A DNA stretch of 64,000 nucleotides from a candidate division KSB1 bacterium. GTDB taxonomy: Bacteria > Electryoneota > RPQS01. Positions 1-7,837 of this stretch are shown in pieces (the stretch's first letter is position 1; each line of letters begins with the position of its first letter). The position numbers and the translations under genes are program-made. Location: contig JACRMR010000020.1 in assembly GCA_016214895.1 (NCBI GenBank), positions 229,812 to 293,811 of the forward strand. Direction: 5' to 3'. The notes below the pieces were generated by a model. It searched no databases, was not told where the DNA came from, and worked only from the letters and a program-made list of their open reading frames with translations.

Positions 1-101
1 GACGTGATGACAAGATGCACCGACTCCTTCGCCACAGAACACATCCGGCGCGAATCTCCCACGACCAATGTATGCGAGGACCTCAGTTGCATGGGCAGAA
101 T

Positions 102-755
102 TTAGACCTCATCCAATTCCGGAAACAACTTCTTCCATTTGGGGCCGCGGCGGCGCCACAGCAGGTAAGACTTTTCGCCGGGGCCGACCAGATAAACGGC
201 ATCAATCGGCTGATGCAGGAATTTGCCGAAATGCCCGCGCACGACACTGGCCAGATGCGCGACGTCGTTCTTGGTTGAGGAGAAGCGCAGTGTCGAGGGA
301 TGGGCGAGTGTGATCAGCAAGGCGAGCGGCAGGCCCGTATCCTGCGCGCCGTACTTCTTGATCTTGCGCTTCAGCGCGCCGACGACGCGCTGCTCCAACA
401 GCTTCTGCCGTGATATCCCCTCCTCATCATCGTCACCACCCTCCGCCCCATGATGAGACCCGTTGCTCGAGACCGGCACCGGACGGCGCACAACATCCTC
501 GGGTTTCAGCGGCGATGTGATCTCGAAGCCGACCTCCTCGTGCCCGCGCAGCGCGATCACGTCCGGCCAGTGATCGTTGGTGCGACCGGAAATGACACGG
601 AAATGGGCCGGACCGTAGCGCGCAGAGACCGTCGCATGGAACCAATCCCATGTGCGCTGCTCGATGACATCGTTGGTGGGGCCGTTGTTTTTGTGAGGGT
701 CGGGGTTGTCGCCCATGGGAATCGCGAATCTACGTGCTCCAGCAGTCACCTTCAC
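102..755 (-). CDS. Hypothetical protein with a nuclease-like core
   Basis: No family is recognised for these 217 residues. Residues 63-80 read W-P-D, a hydrophobic strand, then V-G-F-E-I-T, which resembles the PD...(D/E)xK core of restriction-like nucleases (D65, E78), but the expected lysine is a threonine. An acidic stretch (G-G-D-D-D-E-E, about 106-112) is followed by a basic helix (about 117-135) and a hydrophobic strand. The start is uncertain: GTG at 755 or ATG at 716, neither with a clear ribosome-binding site. It lies just downstream of the rmlC-like gene on the same strand. That it is a real gene is fairly likely from its length and composition; the nuclease idea is only inference. 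Confidence 0.6.
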   Translation of the reverse strand: MKVTAGARRFAIPMGDNPDPHKNNGPTNDVIEQRTWDWFHATVSARYGPAHFRVISGRTNDHWPDVIALRGHEEVGFEITSPLKPEDVVRRPVPVSSNGSHHGAEGGDDDEEGISRQKLLEQRVVGALKRKIKKYGAQDTGLPLALLITLAHPSTLRFSSTKNDVAHLASVVRGHFGKFLHQPIDAVYLVGPGEKSYLLWRRRGPKWKKLFPELDEV

Positions 756-867
756 GGTCTGAGAAGGCCCGGATTCACCAGCGGCGTAACGGGCCGAGTT
801 GCGTCAGTTGGATTTCAACGCATGAACTGCGAAGTATGACCTATGAAGCAGAACCGGAGTCGGCCTC

Positions 868-895
868 ATAATTCATACCTCATACCTCATACTTA
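868..895. repeat. Low-complexity intergenic repeat, CATACCT words
   Basis: Consecutive words CATACCT, CATACCT, CATACTT form a short degenerate tandem repeat that touches the 3' end of the rmlC-like gene. It belongs to a set of two-word low-complexity repeats found between genes across the window (compare 60082-60116). Confidence 0.6.
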
Positions 896-1348
896 CTTAT
901 AGACGATGTCCCAGTGGTAGGGGATCTTGGGATCGTCGAACGCCGCGCGATGTTCGTCGGGATTCTGGTAATCATAGAGTTGATCCGGGCAATTCACGAC
1001 CACGGATTCGCCCTCGCTGATGCACTTCCACCCGTGATAGACCCCCGGCGGAATCACGATCAGCATCGGATTGTACTCGCCGACGAAAAACTCGTTGACT
1101 TCGCCTTGGGTCGGCGAGCCGTCGCGCGCATCGTACAGCACAACCTTGACCATGCCCTTGACGCAGGTCATCTGGTCGGATTGCCGTTTGTGAAAATGCC
1201 ACGCTTTCACCACGCTCGGGTAGTTCGTGGTCATATAGACTTGCGCAATCGGCAGATAATCCGCATCATCCTTGCGCAGGATTTCCAGCAGTCGTCCCCG
1301 CTCGTCGGGGATCAGTCGCAATTTCTTGGTCTTGACGTCGTGAATCAT
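893..1348 (-). CDS. RmlC-like dTDP-sugar epimerase (cupin)
   Basis: A 151-residue cupin of the dTDP-4-dehydrorhamnose 3,5-epimerase family. Residues 50-65 (W-H-F-H-K-R-Q-S-D-Q-M) and the P-P-G-V-Y-H-G-W segment near 100-107 correspond to the two conserved strands that line the RmlC sugar pocket, and the C-terminal Y-D-Y-Q-N-P-D-E-H...F-D-D-P-K-I-P-Y-H-W block is the usual family ending. It is shorter than classical RmlC (about 180 residues), so it may be a variant epimerase or isomerase rather than the rhamnose enzyme itself. rmlD (2497) and rmlA (4676) on the same strand support a dTDP-sugar role. It would be cytoplasmic, supplying sugars for surface polysaccharide. No rmlB is in the window. 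Confidence 0.85.
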   Translation of the reverse strand: MIHDVKTKKLRLIPDERGRLLEILRKDDADYLPIAQVYMTTNYPSVVKAWHFHKRQSDQMTCVKGMVKVVLYDARDGSPTQGEVNEFFVGEYNPMLIVIPPGVYHGWKCISEGESVVVNCPDQLYDYQNPDEHRAAFDDPKIPYHWDIVYK

Positions 1349-1356
1349 GCTTCGGT

Positions 1357-1842
1357 TTATGCAGTGGCTTCCGTTTCTTCACTGATCTTCGCCGCGTTTA
1401 AGAGGGGGATTCCGAAATCCCATTTGCCCTGTTTGATCGCCGTCTCCATCCGCAGGGCCGCGACCGCGCTACAAACTAAGTAGGAGAATGTGAGCTTTTC
1501 CTGAACAAACGACGCCGTTACCTCGTCCAGCGCAAGCTCTCCCCTCGCCGCCAATCGTATCTGCTGCTTCGTCAGCTCGGGCAGGACGAATCGATCGAAC
1601 ACATAAATGCTGAACTTGTCCATGCCACGCTTGCCATCGTGATGCTGCTTCAGCCGCTCGCGCAGACCTCGATGTTTCTTGCCGGTACCGGCCACGCCGA
1701 CGTACAGAAAGCTCCGCCCCCGCCAAATGGTGTAAACACCCGCCTCGGCCGGAATCTCGCGTCTGATGTCGGCCCAACCACTGAAACGAATCCGCGATTG
1801 ACCGGCCAACTTGCTGCACAGTCTGGAATCAGAAATTGTCAT
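1357..1842 (-). CDS. GIY-YIG nuclease family protein
   Basis: A 161-residue protein with the GIY-YIG signature: G-V-Y at 35-37 and F-L-Y-V-G at 45-49, followed by conserved R61/R63 and L-K-Q-H. This fold cuts DNA with a single metal ion in repair, restriction and mobile-element enzymes. No second domain is visible, so the substrate cannot be named. It lies 8 bases upstream of the rmlC-like gene and is probably transcribed with it. The C-terminal part (about 100-161) is alpha-helical and unassigned. Confidence 0.8.
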   Translation of the reverse strand: MTISDSRLCSKLAGQSRIRFSGWADIRREIPAEAGVYTIWRGRSFLYVGVAGTGKKHRGLRERLKQHHDGKRGMDKFSIYVFDRFVLPELTKQQIRLAARGELALDEVTASFVQEKLTFSYLVCSAVAALRMETAIKQGKWDFGIPLLNAAKISEETEATA

Positions 1843-2093
1843 AGTCGATGGACATCTGTTGAGTTAGGTAACCCGGTCCTCTTGACCTTTTCCAGCGCCG
1901 CCTCCTGAATCTACCCGCCAACCACGCTCAGGCGATCGGCGCCACCCGAGTCGGCCACAACCACTCGATCACCCCCTCCGCCGCCGCCCGGGCGCGATCG
2001 GTGCCGCGTAGCGCGTTGAGCGGCAAGTCAACGCGAGGTCGGCATGAGCACATCCTCGCCGTTGAACCTTCGACACTCAGACCACGATCTTTT

Positions 2094-2426
2094 TCAGCGA
2101 ACCCGCCCCCGTTCCCGCCAGACGGTGAGGACCAGCCCTGCAATCGCGCTGAGGCTGACGATCCCCATGGCCGGCGCAAAGCGTTCGATCTGCCAGCTAC
2201 TCCCGGCCAATAGCGGCACGAGCCACACCGGGGCCAGCGTTGCCAGCGCAGACACCCCGAGCTCCGCCCTGGACTTGCGGTTGTGCGCAAACCGCGAGCT
2301 GCCAATGAAGGCGATGACGGCGACAATCAGTCCCGCCGGAATCGGTCCGAGCTTGTCCTGAAAGATCAGCCCGAGCGCGACCAGCGTGAAGCCGAACACG
2401 AGCGAGAGGATACTCAGGAAGATCAA
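2094..2426 (-). CDS. Small integral membrane protein, hypothetical
   Basis: A 110-residue, strongly hydrophobic product with about four predicted membrane segments (residues 2-22, 28-43, 58-76, 84-103), an R-x-x-H-N-R-K-S-R basic loop in the middle and a basic tail. The only in-frame start seen is TTG at 2426, with no good ribosome-binding site, so the start is doubtful. No family is recognised. It sits between rmlD and the GIY-YIG gene on the same strand. The 1843-2093 gap downstream shows nothing recognisable. Confidence 0.5.
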   Translation of the reverse strand: MIFLSILSLVFGFTLVALGLIFQDKLGPIPAGLIVAVIAFIGSSRFAHNRKSRAELGVSALATLAPVWLVPLLAGSSWQIERFAPAMGIVSLSAIAGLVLTVWRERGRVR

Positions 2427-2469
2427 GACGAGCCCGCGTCTCCGGCATGGGCGGCGCCCATACCCTGGC

Positions 2470-2504
2470 GTTCATCGATCATCGATCCTCGCTCATCTAT
2501 CGTT
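2470..2504. repeat. Low-complexity repeat, GATCGATGA words
   Basis: Overlapping words of the type ATCGATC and TCATC fill this stretch and run into the last codons and stop of rmlD. A relative with the same words in another order lies at 49118-49147. Confidence 0.55.
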
Positions 2505-3339
2505 CCCCGAGGTAACGCTCCAGCCCCGCTTCCCACGTCGGCATCCGGTTCGTGATGGCCAGCTCGTAAAGTTTCGGCGACAGGCACGAGTTACGTGGTC
2601 GCGGCGCGGGTCGCGGAAACTCATCTGTCGAGCACGGGAGCACCTGGCACCTCCCGCCCGCGAGTTCCACAATTTTCGATGCGAATCCAAACCACGTCGT
2701 GTAGCCTTGATTCGTAATCTGATACGTGCCGCACATTCCACTCTCGGTCAGCCGCAGCAGTTCCGGCGCGACATCGCGCACGAACGTCGGCGAGCCGTGC
2801 TGATCGTTGACGACTTTCAGCTCCTCGCGTTCCGCGGAGAGTTTCAACATCGTTTCGACGAAGTTCGCGCCGCCGTGTCCGCATAGCCACGAGACCCGGA
2901 CGATAAAGTGCCGCGGACAGAGCGACCGGACGAACCACTCGCCGGCGTACTTCGTTCTGCCATAGACACTTTGCGGATTTGCCGCATCCCATTCGTCATA
3001 GGGCGCGGGCTTCGTGCCGTCGAAGATGTAATCGGTCGAGATATACAGAATCGGAATGTCGAGCTTCTGCGCGGCAAGACACAAGTGCTGCGTGCCGATG
3101 CCGTTGACGAGCATCGCCAGATCAGGTTCGCGCTCGGCCTTGTCCACGGCGGTGTAGGCGGCACAGTGCACGATCAGCCGTGGCTCCGCCTCGCAGACCG
3201 CATTTTCGACGTGGCGGCGATCCGTCAGATTCGCTTCCGGCAGATCAAAGCCGACCGACCTCCAGTTCAAATGCTCGGCGATCGCGAGCAATTCGCGGCC
3301 GAGCATTCCCTTATGACCGGTGATCAGAATGGGTTTCAT
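2497..3339 (-). CDS. rmlD: dTDP-4-dehydrorhamnose reductase
   Basis: A 280-residue extended short-chain dehydrogenase that makes the last reduction to dTDP-L-rhamnose. The N-terminal G-H-K-G-M-L-G (8-14) is the nucleotide-binding loop, S-T-D-Y-I-F-D-G lies at 101-108, and the catalytic Y-x-x-x-K pair is Y126 and K130. The W-x-x-x-L-x-x-Y-L ending is typical of RmlD. Length agrees with the family. It acts in the cytoplasm with RmlA (4676) and possibly the RmlC-like protein (893). The reading frame ends inside a low-complexity repeat. Confidence 0.93.
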   Translation of the reverse strand: MKPILITGHKGMLGRELLAIAEHLNWRSVGFDLPEANLTDRRHVENAVCEAEPRLIVHCAAYTAVDKAEREPDLAMLVNGIGTQHLCLAAQKLDIPILYISTDYIFDGTKPAPYDEWDAANPQSVYGRTKYAGEWFVRSLCPRHFIVRVSWLCGHGGANFVETMLKLSAEREELKVVNDQHGSPTFVRDVAPELLRLTESGMCGTYQITNQGYTTWFGFASKIVELAGGRCQVLPCSTDEFPRPAPRPRNSCLSPKLYELAITNRMPTWEAGLERYLGER

Positions 3340-3487
3340 GGAACCGGCGTCGGTCGGTCAGCGCGTGGGGGGCAGGGGTCAGCGGTGCGGCATGGGCACC
3401 ACAAACCGCTATCGCCGCCACGCAATGGTTTGGCGATCCAGCTCAGCTCGACCCTCTGGCGGCTTCCGGGGCAGCAACGTCGCTTCA

Positions 3488-3691
3488 CTACCGCCGGACT
3501 CGCCGTTTCGCCTTGCGCCGGATGGCCTCCACATCAATCTCCAGATTGATGATTTTCCATTGCACGGTTCGCCGGCTGACGCCTGCGGCGTCAGCGGCAT
3601 GGGTCACGTTTCCCTTGAAGAGTTTGAGCAGCTGCTCGAAATAGACACGCTCAAAGGCTTCGCTGGCATCTGCGAATGACTTGACTCTCAC
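3488..3691 (-). CDS. Small Fis-type helix-turn-helix protein
   Basis: A 67-residue protein whose residues 22-50 (K-L-F-K-G-N-V-T-H-A-A-D-A-A-G-V-S-R-R-T-V) match the Fis/HTH_8 helix-turn-helix at the end of NtrC-type regulators. The tail is very basic. No receiver or AAA+ domain precedes it, so it is a free-standing DNA-binding domain. The start is GTG at 3691, set by a GGAGG site about 6 bases upstream. It lies upstream of rmlD on the same strand and may regulate it or itself; targets are unknown. Confidence 0.75.
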   Translation of the reverse strand: MRVKSFADASEAFERVYFEQLLKLFKGNVTHAADAAGVSRRTVQWKIINLEIDVEAIRRKAKRRVRR

Positions 3692-3717
3692 GATGACCTC
3701 CGGAAATTGCGGGTTGA

Positions 3718-3730
3718 CGGTACCATACCG
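3718..3730. promoter_or_regulatory. Possible operator upstream of HTH gene
   Basis: A perfect 5-bp inverted repeat, CGGTA-CCA-TACCG, lies 27 bases upstream of the GTG start of the HTH gene, where a repressor or autoregulator could bind. This is a positional guess only. Confidence 0.25.
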
Positions 3731-3888
3731 CGGCCCGAAAAGCTAATGATGCGAATGGCCGGCGCGGGTCTCACCCCGCCGCCACATGTCCCCCGCGTGA
3801 CTCGCTTCCGAACCCGGGTTTCCGCCCGGCTGGTTACGGAACAATCCCGGAGTCGGATCGGGCGATGCCGGCGCGGACCAGGACTCTC

Positions 3889-4611
3889 TCACTCCACGGC
3901 AAAGCTCGCGGAAACGACCGCGGTCACATCTTTCTCGATCGTTGACGTATCGTAGATGCCGTAGTCGCGCACCTCGCGGCTGTTCGGTGCGGTGACTTGA
4001 ATCACGCCCATCCTGGCGTTGCGAATGGCCCCGATCCGGCCGCCCGCGCTCGACGCGATCATTTCCGCACGGTGCTTGGCGTCGAGCGTCGCCTCCGCCA
4101 GCATCGTCACGCGCAACTCGGCCAATTTCGTGTAGAAATAGGCCGGGGGGTCGCTGCGCAGATCAATCAGAGCAGGCAACAGCTCCGAAATATCCTTTGA
4201 CCACCTGTCGAGCGAATCGACCAGAGCACTCGAGACATCCATTCTCTGCACACAACTGAAACCGAGGAACGCGCCGGTCTTGCGGTCGAACTGGCTTTCC
4301 TGCTTCACCCCGGCCAGGGTAATCGTGCTGTCCGGTACGTGACGCAGCTTCAGGAAGTTCAGGATGGCTTCGGTGCGTCGCTTCACGCCATCAAACGCCT
4401 CTCGGATATCGGTACTGAAGAACGCGGTTTCGATATGCCACGACCCGTAATCGGAGCGGATCGTCTTGCGCGCCGAACCCGTTACGGTAATGACATCATT
4501 AGCGCGCTTCGCGTCGCGGATCGCCGTCGCCGTGAACCAGCCCACGCTCACCAAACCCAGCGCAATCATCGTCAGCCCGGCGAAAAAATACCGGGGAAAC
4601 TTTTCGTGCAT
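3889..4611 (-). CDS. SIMPL (DUF541) domain membrane-anchored protein
   Basis: About 240 residues: an N-terminal membrane segment (roughly 8-28), then the SIMPL/DUF541 fold starting at D-V-I-T-V-T-G-S-A-R-K, with the typical Q-rich, serine/aspartate-bearing middle. Proteins of this family are envelope-located and poorly understood. I place the start at ATG 4611 because a GGAGG site lies 5 bases upstream; an ATG at 4626 in the same frame lacks one. It is followed by rmlD-side genes and preceded by rmlA, all on the same strand. Confidence 0.82.
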   Translation of the reverse strand: MHEKFPRYFFAGLTMIALGLVSVGWFTATAIRDAKRANDVITVTGSARKTIRSDYGSWHIETAFFSTDIREAFDGVKRRTEAILNFLKLRHVPDSTITLAGVKQESQFDRKTGAFLGFSCVQRMDVSSALVDSLDRWSKDISELLPALIDLRSDPPAYFYTKLAELRVTMLAEATLDAKHRAEMIASSAGGRIGAIRNARMGVIQVTAPNSREVRDYGIYDTSTIEKDVTAVVSASFAVE

Positions 4612-4675
4612 AAATACCTCCGCCATGATTCAATTTCCTCCTAAGTGATCTTGAATCGTCGGCCTCAGTGTCAGA

Positions 4676-5419
4676 TCAAAACCAGAACTCCTTCAGCTTC
4701 GGCTCCACCTTTTCCGCTACCAGCCGCGAGGCGCGATAGAGCGACGTGAACGTCCCCGCGTCGGTCCACCAACCGTCGATCACATCCGCGCTCAGCTTGT
4801 CCATCCGCAGATACGCGTTGTTCACATCCGTGATCTCCAGCTCGCCGCGCTCCGATGGCCGCAACGTATGAATCACGTCGTACACGTGATGATCGTACAT
4901 ATAGACGCCGATCACCGCGAGATTCGACTTCGGCTGCTTCGGCTTCTCGATGATATTGATCACCTTGCCTGCGGTGTCAATCTCGGCCACACCGAAGCGC
5001 TGCGGATCGGGCACTTCCTTCAGCAGGATTTTCGCGCCTTCCTGTTGCCGGAATTTCTGCACGTGCGCCGTGATGTCTTTCTCCAGAATATTGTCGCCGA
5101 GCACGACGATGATCTTGTCATTGCCGGTAAACTCCCGCGCCAGTCGCAGCGCGTCGGCGATGCCGCCCTCGCCCTCTTGATACGCATAGTTGATCCGGCG
5201 CAGACCGAAATCCTTGCCGTTGCCGAGCAGGTTCAGGAAATCACCGGCATAGTGGCCGCCGGTCACGATCACCAGTTCGTCGATTCCCGCCCGCACGAGC
5301 GTCTGAATCGGATAGTAGATCATCGGCTGGTTGTAAATCGGCAGCAGATGCTTGTTGGTGATCTTGGTCAGCGGCAGCAGCCGCGTCCCCAACCCCCCGG
5401 CGAGAATCACACCCTTCAT
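4676..5419 (-). CDS. rmlA: Glucose-1-phosphate thymidylyltransferase
   Basis: A 247-residue nucleotidyltransferase that makes dTDP-glucose from dTTP and glucose-1-phosphate, the first step to dTDP-rhamnose. The N-terminal G-G-L-G-T-R-L-L-P-L-T loop, Q-P-M-I-Y-Y-P, the metal-binding V-L-G-D-N-I and the E-K-P-K motif are all present. It ends around W-W-T-D-A-G-T-F and lacks the 40-residue C-terminal extension of enterobacterial RmlA, which is common in this branch. rmlD and the rmlC-like gene lie downstream on the same strand. Confidence 0.92.
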   Translation of the reverse strand: MKGVILAGGLGTRLLPLTKITNKHLLPIYNQPMIYYPIQTLVRAGIDELVIVTGGHYAGDFLNLLGNGKDFGLRRINYAYQEGEGGIADALRLAREFTGNDKIIVVLGDNILEKDITAHVQKFRQQEGAKILLKEVPDPQRFGVAEIDTAGKVINIIEKPKQPKSNLAVIGVYMYDHHVYDVIHTLRPSERGELEITDVNNAYLRMDKLSADVIDGWWTDAGTFTSLYRASRLVAEKVEPKLKEFWF

Positions 5420-5437
5420 GAAACTCTATGGTTGAAT

Positions 5438-5468
5438 GAAAATCTCAAATCCCAAAAACCCAAATCCC
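5438..5468. repeat. Left inverted repeat flanking the four-helix gene
   Basis: A run of GAAAATC, CAAATCCC and CCCAAA words. It is the near-perfect reverse complement of 5910-5939 on the far side of the four-helix-bundle gene, with about four differences over 30 bases. A solo copy lies at 26627-26660. Confidence 0.75.
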
Positions 5469-5490
5469 GTTCCGAATGTCGTATGCTTGC

Positions 5491-5868
5491 TCACGCGGCG
5501 TCAGCTCTACGCTTCGCCCGTGTCGCCATGGTCACGAGAATCGCCTTGATCTCGACGGCTTCCTGCCGCAGCGGTAACAATCGCTTAGCTACTACCAGAT
5601 CAGCCTGTTCGATCAAATACAACCAGTACAATGTCTCCTGAACTTCTTGTCGCGCCCCTGCGACTTTGTTGATGAAATCCGCTGCCGATTTCGAATGGTT
5701 CACCTCGGCAACGTGCGCCCCCACTGACGTCCCTGATCGCAGGATTTGCTTCCCGATCACCTGCCCCACCGTCGATTTCTGCAGCACACTATACAGCTTG
5801 ATAATTCGCAAAGCGAACGCCGCCGTCCGCATTTCAAACTCGGTGACTTTCTCAACAACAGTCGTCAT
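5491..5868 (-). CDS. Four-helix bundle protein (23S rRNA IVP family)
   Basis: A 125-residue all-helical protein. Residues about 45-80 (L-R-S-G-T-S-V-G-A-H-V-A-E...K-S-A-A-D-F-I-N-K) carry the hallmark R-S-x-x-S-x-x-A-x-x-x-E pattern of the family first found as ORFs in intervening sequences of 23S rRNA, which is distantly related to the bAvd accessory protein of diversity-generating retroelements. It is thought to bind nucleic acid; its cellular role is unknown. The gene is alone between inverted repeats at 5438 and 5910, which suggests a small mobile cassette. No reverse transcriptase is nearby. Confidence 0.88.
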   Translation of the reverse strand: MTTVVEKVTEFEMRTAAFALRIIKLYSVLQKSTVGQVIGKQILRSGTSVGAHVAEVNHSKSAADFINKVAGARQEVQETLYWLYLIEQADLVVAKRLLPLRQEAVEIKAILVTMATRAKRRADAA

Positions 5869-5909
5869 GCTACGGACAACTCATCACTATGAAACGGCGG
5901 TCCAGCCTT

Positions 5910-5939
5910 GGGTTTTGGGCTTTGGGATTTGGGATTTTC
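5910..5939. repeat. Right inverted repeat flanking the four-helix gene
   Basis: Words GGGTTTTGGG, CTTTGGGATTT, GGGATTTTC make the reverse complement of the 5438-5468 repeat. It abuts the 3' end of the next gene (5941) by one base. Confidence 0.75.
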
Positions 5940-5940
5940 T

Positions 5941-6312
5941 TCACAGATGCAGCCCTTCCCCCACCAGCGGCCCCGGCTCAATCAACGGACCGTGCAGAAT
6001 GTGGTTGCGGGTCTGTTCATCGACGGGCTCGATGAAGAACATCCACTCCCCGCGATCAGCCGCGGCGAGCCCTTCTTCGACAATGCGAACCCGCGCCATC
6101 AGCCCCATGTCTTCACGGGGGATGGATGATCGGGTACGTACCTCTCCTAAGACCTGCAGTCCGCCGGAATTGCCGTCCCGTGCGACCAGGCACTTCCGGC
6201 CGGAAACTTGGCCAAACCCCCACGCCTCGGCGACCACGGCTTTGGTTCGCTTGCCCGGATCGGTGAGATAGATGTTAAGCCGGCAGGTGGTCTCGAAAAC
6301 CTTTCCCAGCAT
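5941..6312 (-). CDS. Hypothetical protein
   Basis: A 123-residue product with mostly beta-strand-like, mixed hydrophobic composition and no signal peptide or membrane segment. No family is recognised. The ATG at 6312 has a usable GGAG site in its leader, and a TATATA-containing A/T-rich stretch with a TTCAAAACATTGAA inverted repeat (about 6340-6360) lies upstream, which fits a promoter. Coding composition resembles its neighbours. Confidence 0.6.
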   Translation of the reverse strand: MLGKVFETTCRLNIYLTDPGKRTKAVVAEAWGFGQVSGRKCLVARDGNSGGLQVLGEVRTRSSIPREDMGLMARVRIVEEGLAAADRGEWMFFIEPVDEQTRNHILHGPLIEPGPLVGEGLHL

Positions 6313-6471
6313 GGCCTCGCTCCACTCGAGTCAAGTCTATATAATTCAAAACATTGAAAAGCGATCGGGGAGGGGTAAGCAGACACCATGGCCCCTAAGC
6401 TAAGGTAACGATTCCTCCTCGGATTGTCAAGGAAATCTCCAGGCAAGCCCGAATTCAAATGCTCATGCGGC

Positions 6472-6501
6472 TTGCATTTACGAGTCGGGCAGACTATTTT
6501 G
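6472..6501 (+). promoter_or_regulatory. Promoter of the DUF2520 gene (leaderless?)
   Basis: TTGC at 6472-6475, then 19 bases, then TATTTTG at 6495-6501. The spacing equals that of sigma-70-type TTG-N20-TATAAT promoters. The last base of the TATTTT hexamer is exactly seven bases before the A of the ATG at 6507, so transcription would begin at or next to the start codon. Confidence 0.5.
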
Positions 6502-6506
6502 CAGGC

Positions 6507-7367
6507 ATGAAAAAGGGACTACTATTCTCGCTCGTCGGCCCGGGCGCCGTGGGCAAAGCACTCGCGCGGGCACTCGTCAATGCCGGTTGGCACTGCGCCG
6601 GAGTCTTCGGATCCGGCCGCCACACGGCGCTCGATCGCCGCTTTGCGCATTCGATTCGCGCCGACTATTTCACGGCTCCACGACAGTTGTCCGGGCTCGA
6701 ATTTAAGCTGCAGGAGCCGTTGATCATCGTGATGGCCGTTCGTGAGCCCGTGATTAGCGCGTTGCAGCCGCACTTTCTGCGACATGACCTGGATTGGTCG
6801 CGGGTCTCGGTACTCCACTGTTCCGGTCCGAGCGACCACTCCCTGCTCGCGGGCTTTGGACAAGCCGGTGCCGGGATCGCCGCCTGCCATCCGTTCCAGA
6901 CCTTTCCGGCGGATCAACCGCAAGTCAGCCTGCGCGGCGTGACCTTCGGCATCGATGGAAACGCCAAGGGCCTCGCCGCGGCGCGACAACTCGCGCACGC
7001 GGTGGGCGGGAATCCGTTGGTGGTTCGCGGCACTCAGCGCAAGTTGTACCACGCGGCTGCCGTGATCACGAGCGGCCTGGTCGCGGCCAATTTGACAATG
7101 GCGCTCAAGGTCCTGCACTCGATCGGCGTCAGCGAACGACGTGCGCTGGCGGCGCTGCTGCCGATCGCTCAAGAAACTATTCGGAACGCGGGCGAGTTAG
7201 GTGTGATGGGTGCATTGACCGGCCCGGCGGTGCGCGGCGACTCCCGGCGCATTCTCGATCAGATGGTTGAACTCGAGCGGCTCGATCCGGGCATCGAAGC
7301 CGTGTACGCGGATACGTCCGCCTGGCTTTATCGTCTGTTGGGCCACGAATTGGAGGAAGAATCATGA
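6507..7367 (+). CDS. Rossmann-fold / DUF2520 protein
   Basis: About 286 residues. The N-terminus (L-V-G-P-G-A-V-G-K-A-L-A-R-A-L) is a Rossmann dinucleotide-binding loop as in pyrroline-carboxylate and F420-dependent reductases. The C-terminal half carries the DUF2520 signature, Y-H-A-A-A-V-I-T-S-G-L-V and A-L-T-G-P-A-V-R-G-D. The substrate is not established for the family. I choose ATG 6507 because the fold begins there; a frame extending back to 6459 adds residues that do not belong to the fold. No ribosome-binding site is evident, in keeping with the leaderless promoter. It overlaps nfeD by 4 bases. Confidence 0.88.
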   Translation: MKKGLLFSLVGPGAVGKALARALVNAGWHCAGVFGSGRHTALDRRFAHSIRADYFTAPRQLSGLEFKLQEPLIIVMAVREPVISALQPHFLRHDLDWSRVSVLHCSGPSDHSLLAGFGQAGAGIAACHPFQTFPADQPQVSLRGVTFGIDGNAKGLAAARQLAHAVGGNPLVVRGTQRKLYHAAAVITSGLVAANLTMALKVLHSIGVSERRALAALLPIAQETIRNAGELGVMGALTGPAVRGDSRRILDQMVELERLDPGIEAVYADTSAWLYRLLGHELEEES

Positions 7368-7837
7368 TGGTGGATTCTCTGCTGCAATCGGGGCTGGCCT
7401 GGTTCCTGCTGGGAGCCGTGCTGCTCATCATTGAGCTGACCATGCCCGGGATTCTGGCGATCTTCTTCGCCGCGGGAGCCTGGATCACCGCAATCTTGCT
7501 CTGGACCGGGATGATCGGCGGGACCTCGGTGCCGATCGCCGTCTTTCTGGTCGTTTCCGTGGTCTCGCTGATCTTCTTGCGTAAGCGGCTCGCGGCGGTT
7601 GTCGGGCGCAGCATCGGATCGGATCAGGACAGTGAGCGAGCGCTGGACGACGTGATCGGGAAGTCGGCCATGGTGGTCGAATCCGTGGACACGTCTGCGC
7701 ATACCGGACAGGTGGAGTTCCGTGGCACGAATTGGTCTGCCACCGCGGGGGAGCGCATCGAAGCCGGATCGGTAGTCGAAATCGTCGCCCGCCACAATTT
7801 AACACTGAAAGTAAGACCCTTAGGAGGTTCTAAATGA
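7364..7837 (+). CDS. NfeD family protein (short form)
   Basis: A 157-residue protein with N-terminal membrane segments (about 10-28, 32-50, 54-72) and a C-terminal OB-fold (about 92-155, with G-K-S-A-M-V-V-E-S-V and V-E-F-R-G-T-N-W). NfeD proteins pair with slipins in membrane microdomains and quality control. The slipin gene overlaps its end by 4 bases, the classical arrangement. The protease domain of long NfeD forms is absent. Confidence 0.9.
   Translation: MMVDSLLQSGLAWFLLGAVLLIIELTMPGILAIFFAAGAWITAILLWTGMIGGTSVPIAVFLVVSVVSLIFLRKRLAAVVGRSIGSDQDSERALDDVIGKSAMVVESVDTSAHTGQVEFRGTNWSATAGERIEAGSVVEIVARHNLTLKVRPLGGSK

Noticed and set aside
5491-5868. A diversity-generating retroelement accessory gene (Avd).
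   Set aside because: No reverse transcriptase, template repeat or variable repeat lies nearby; the protein fits the 23S IVP branch.
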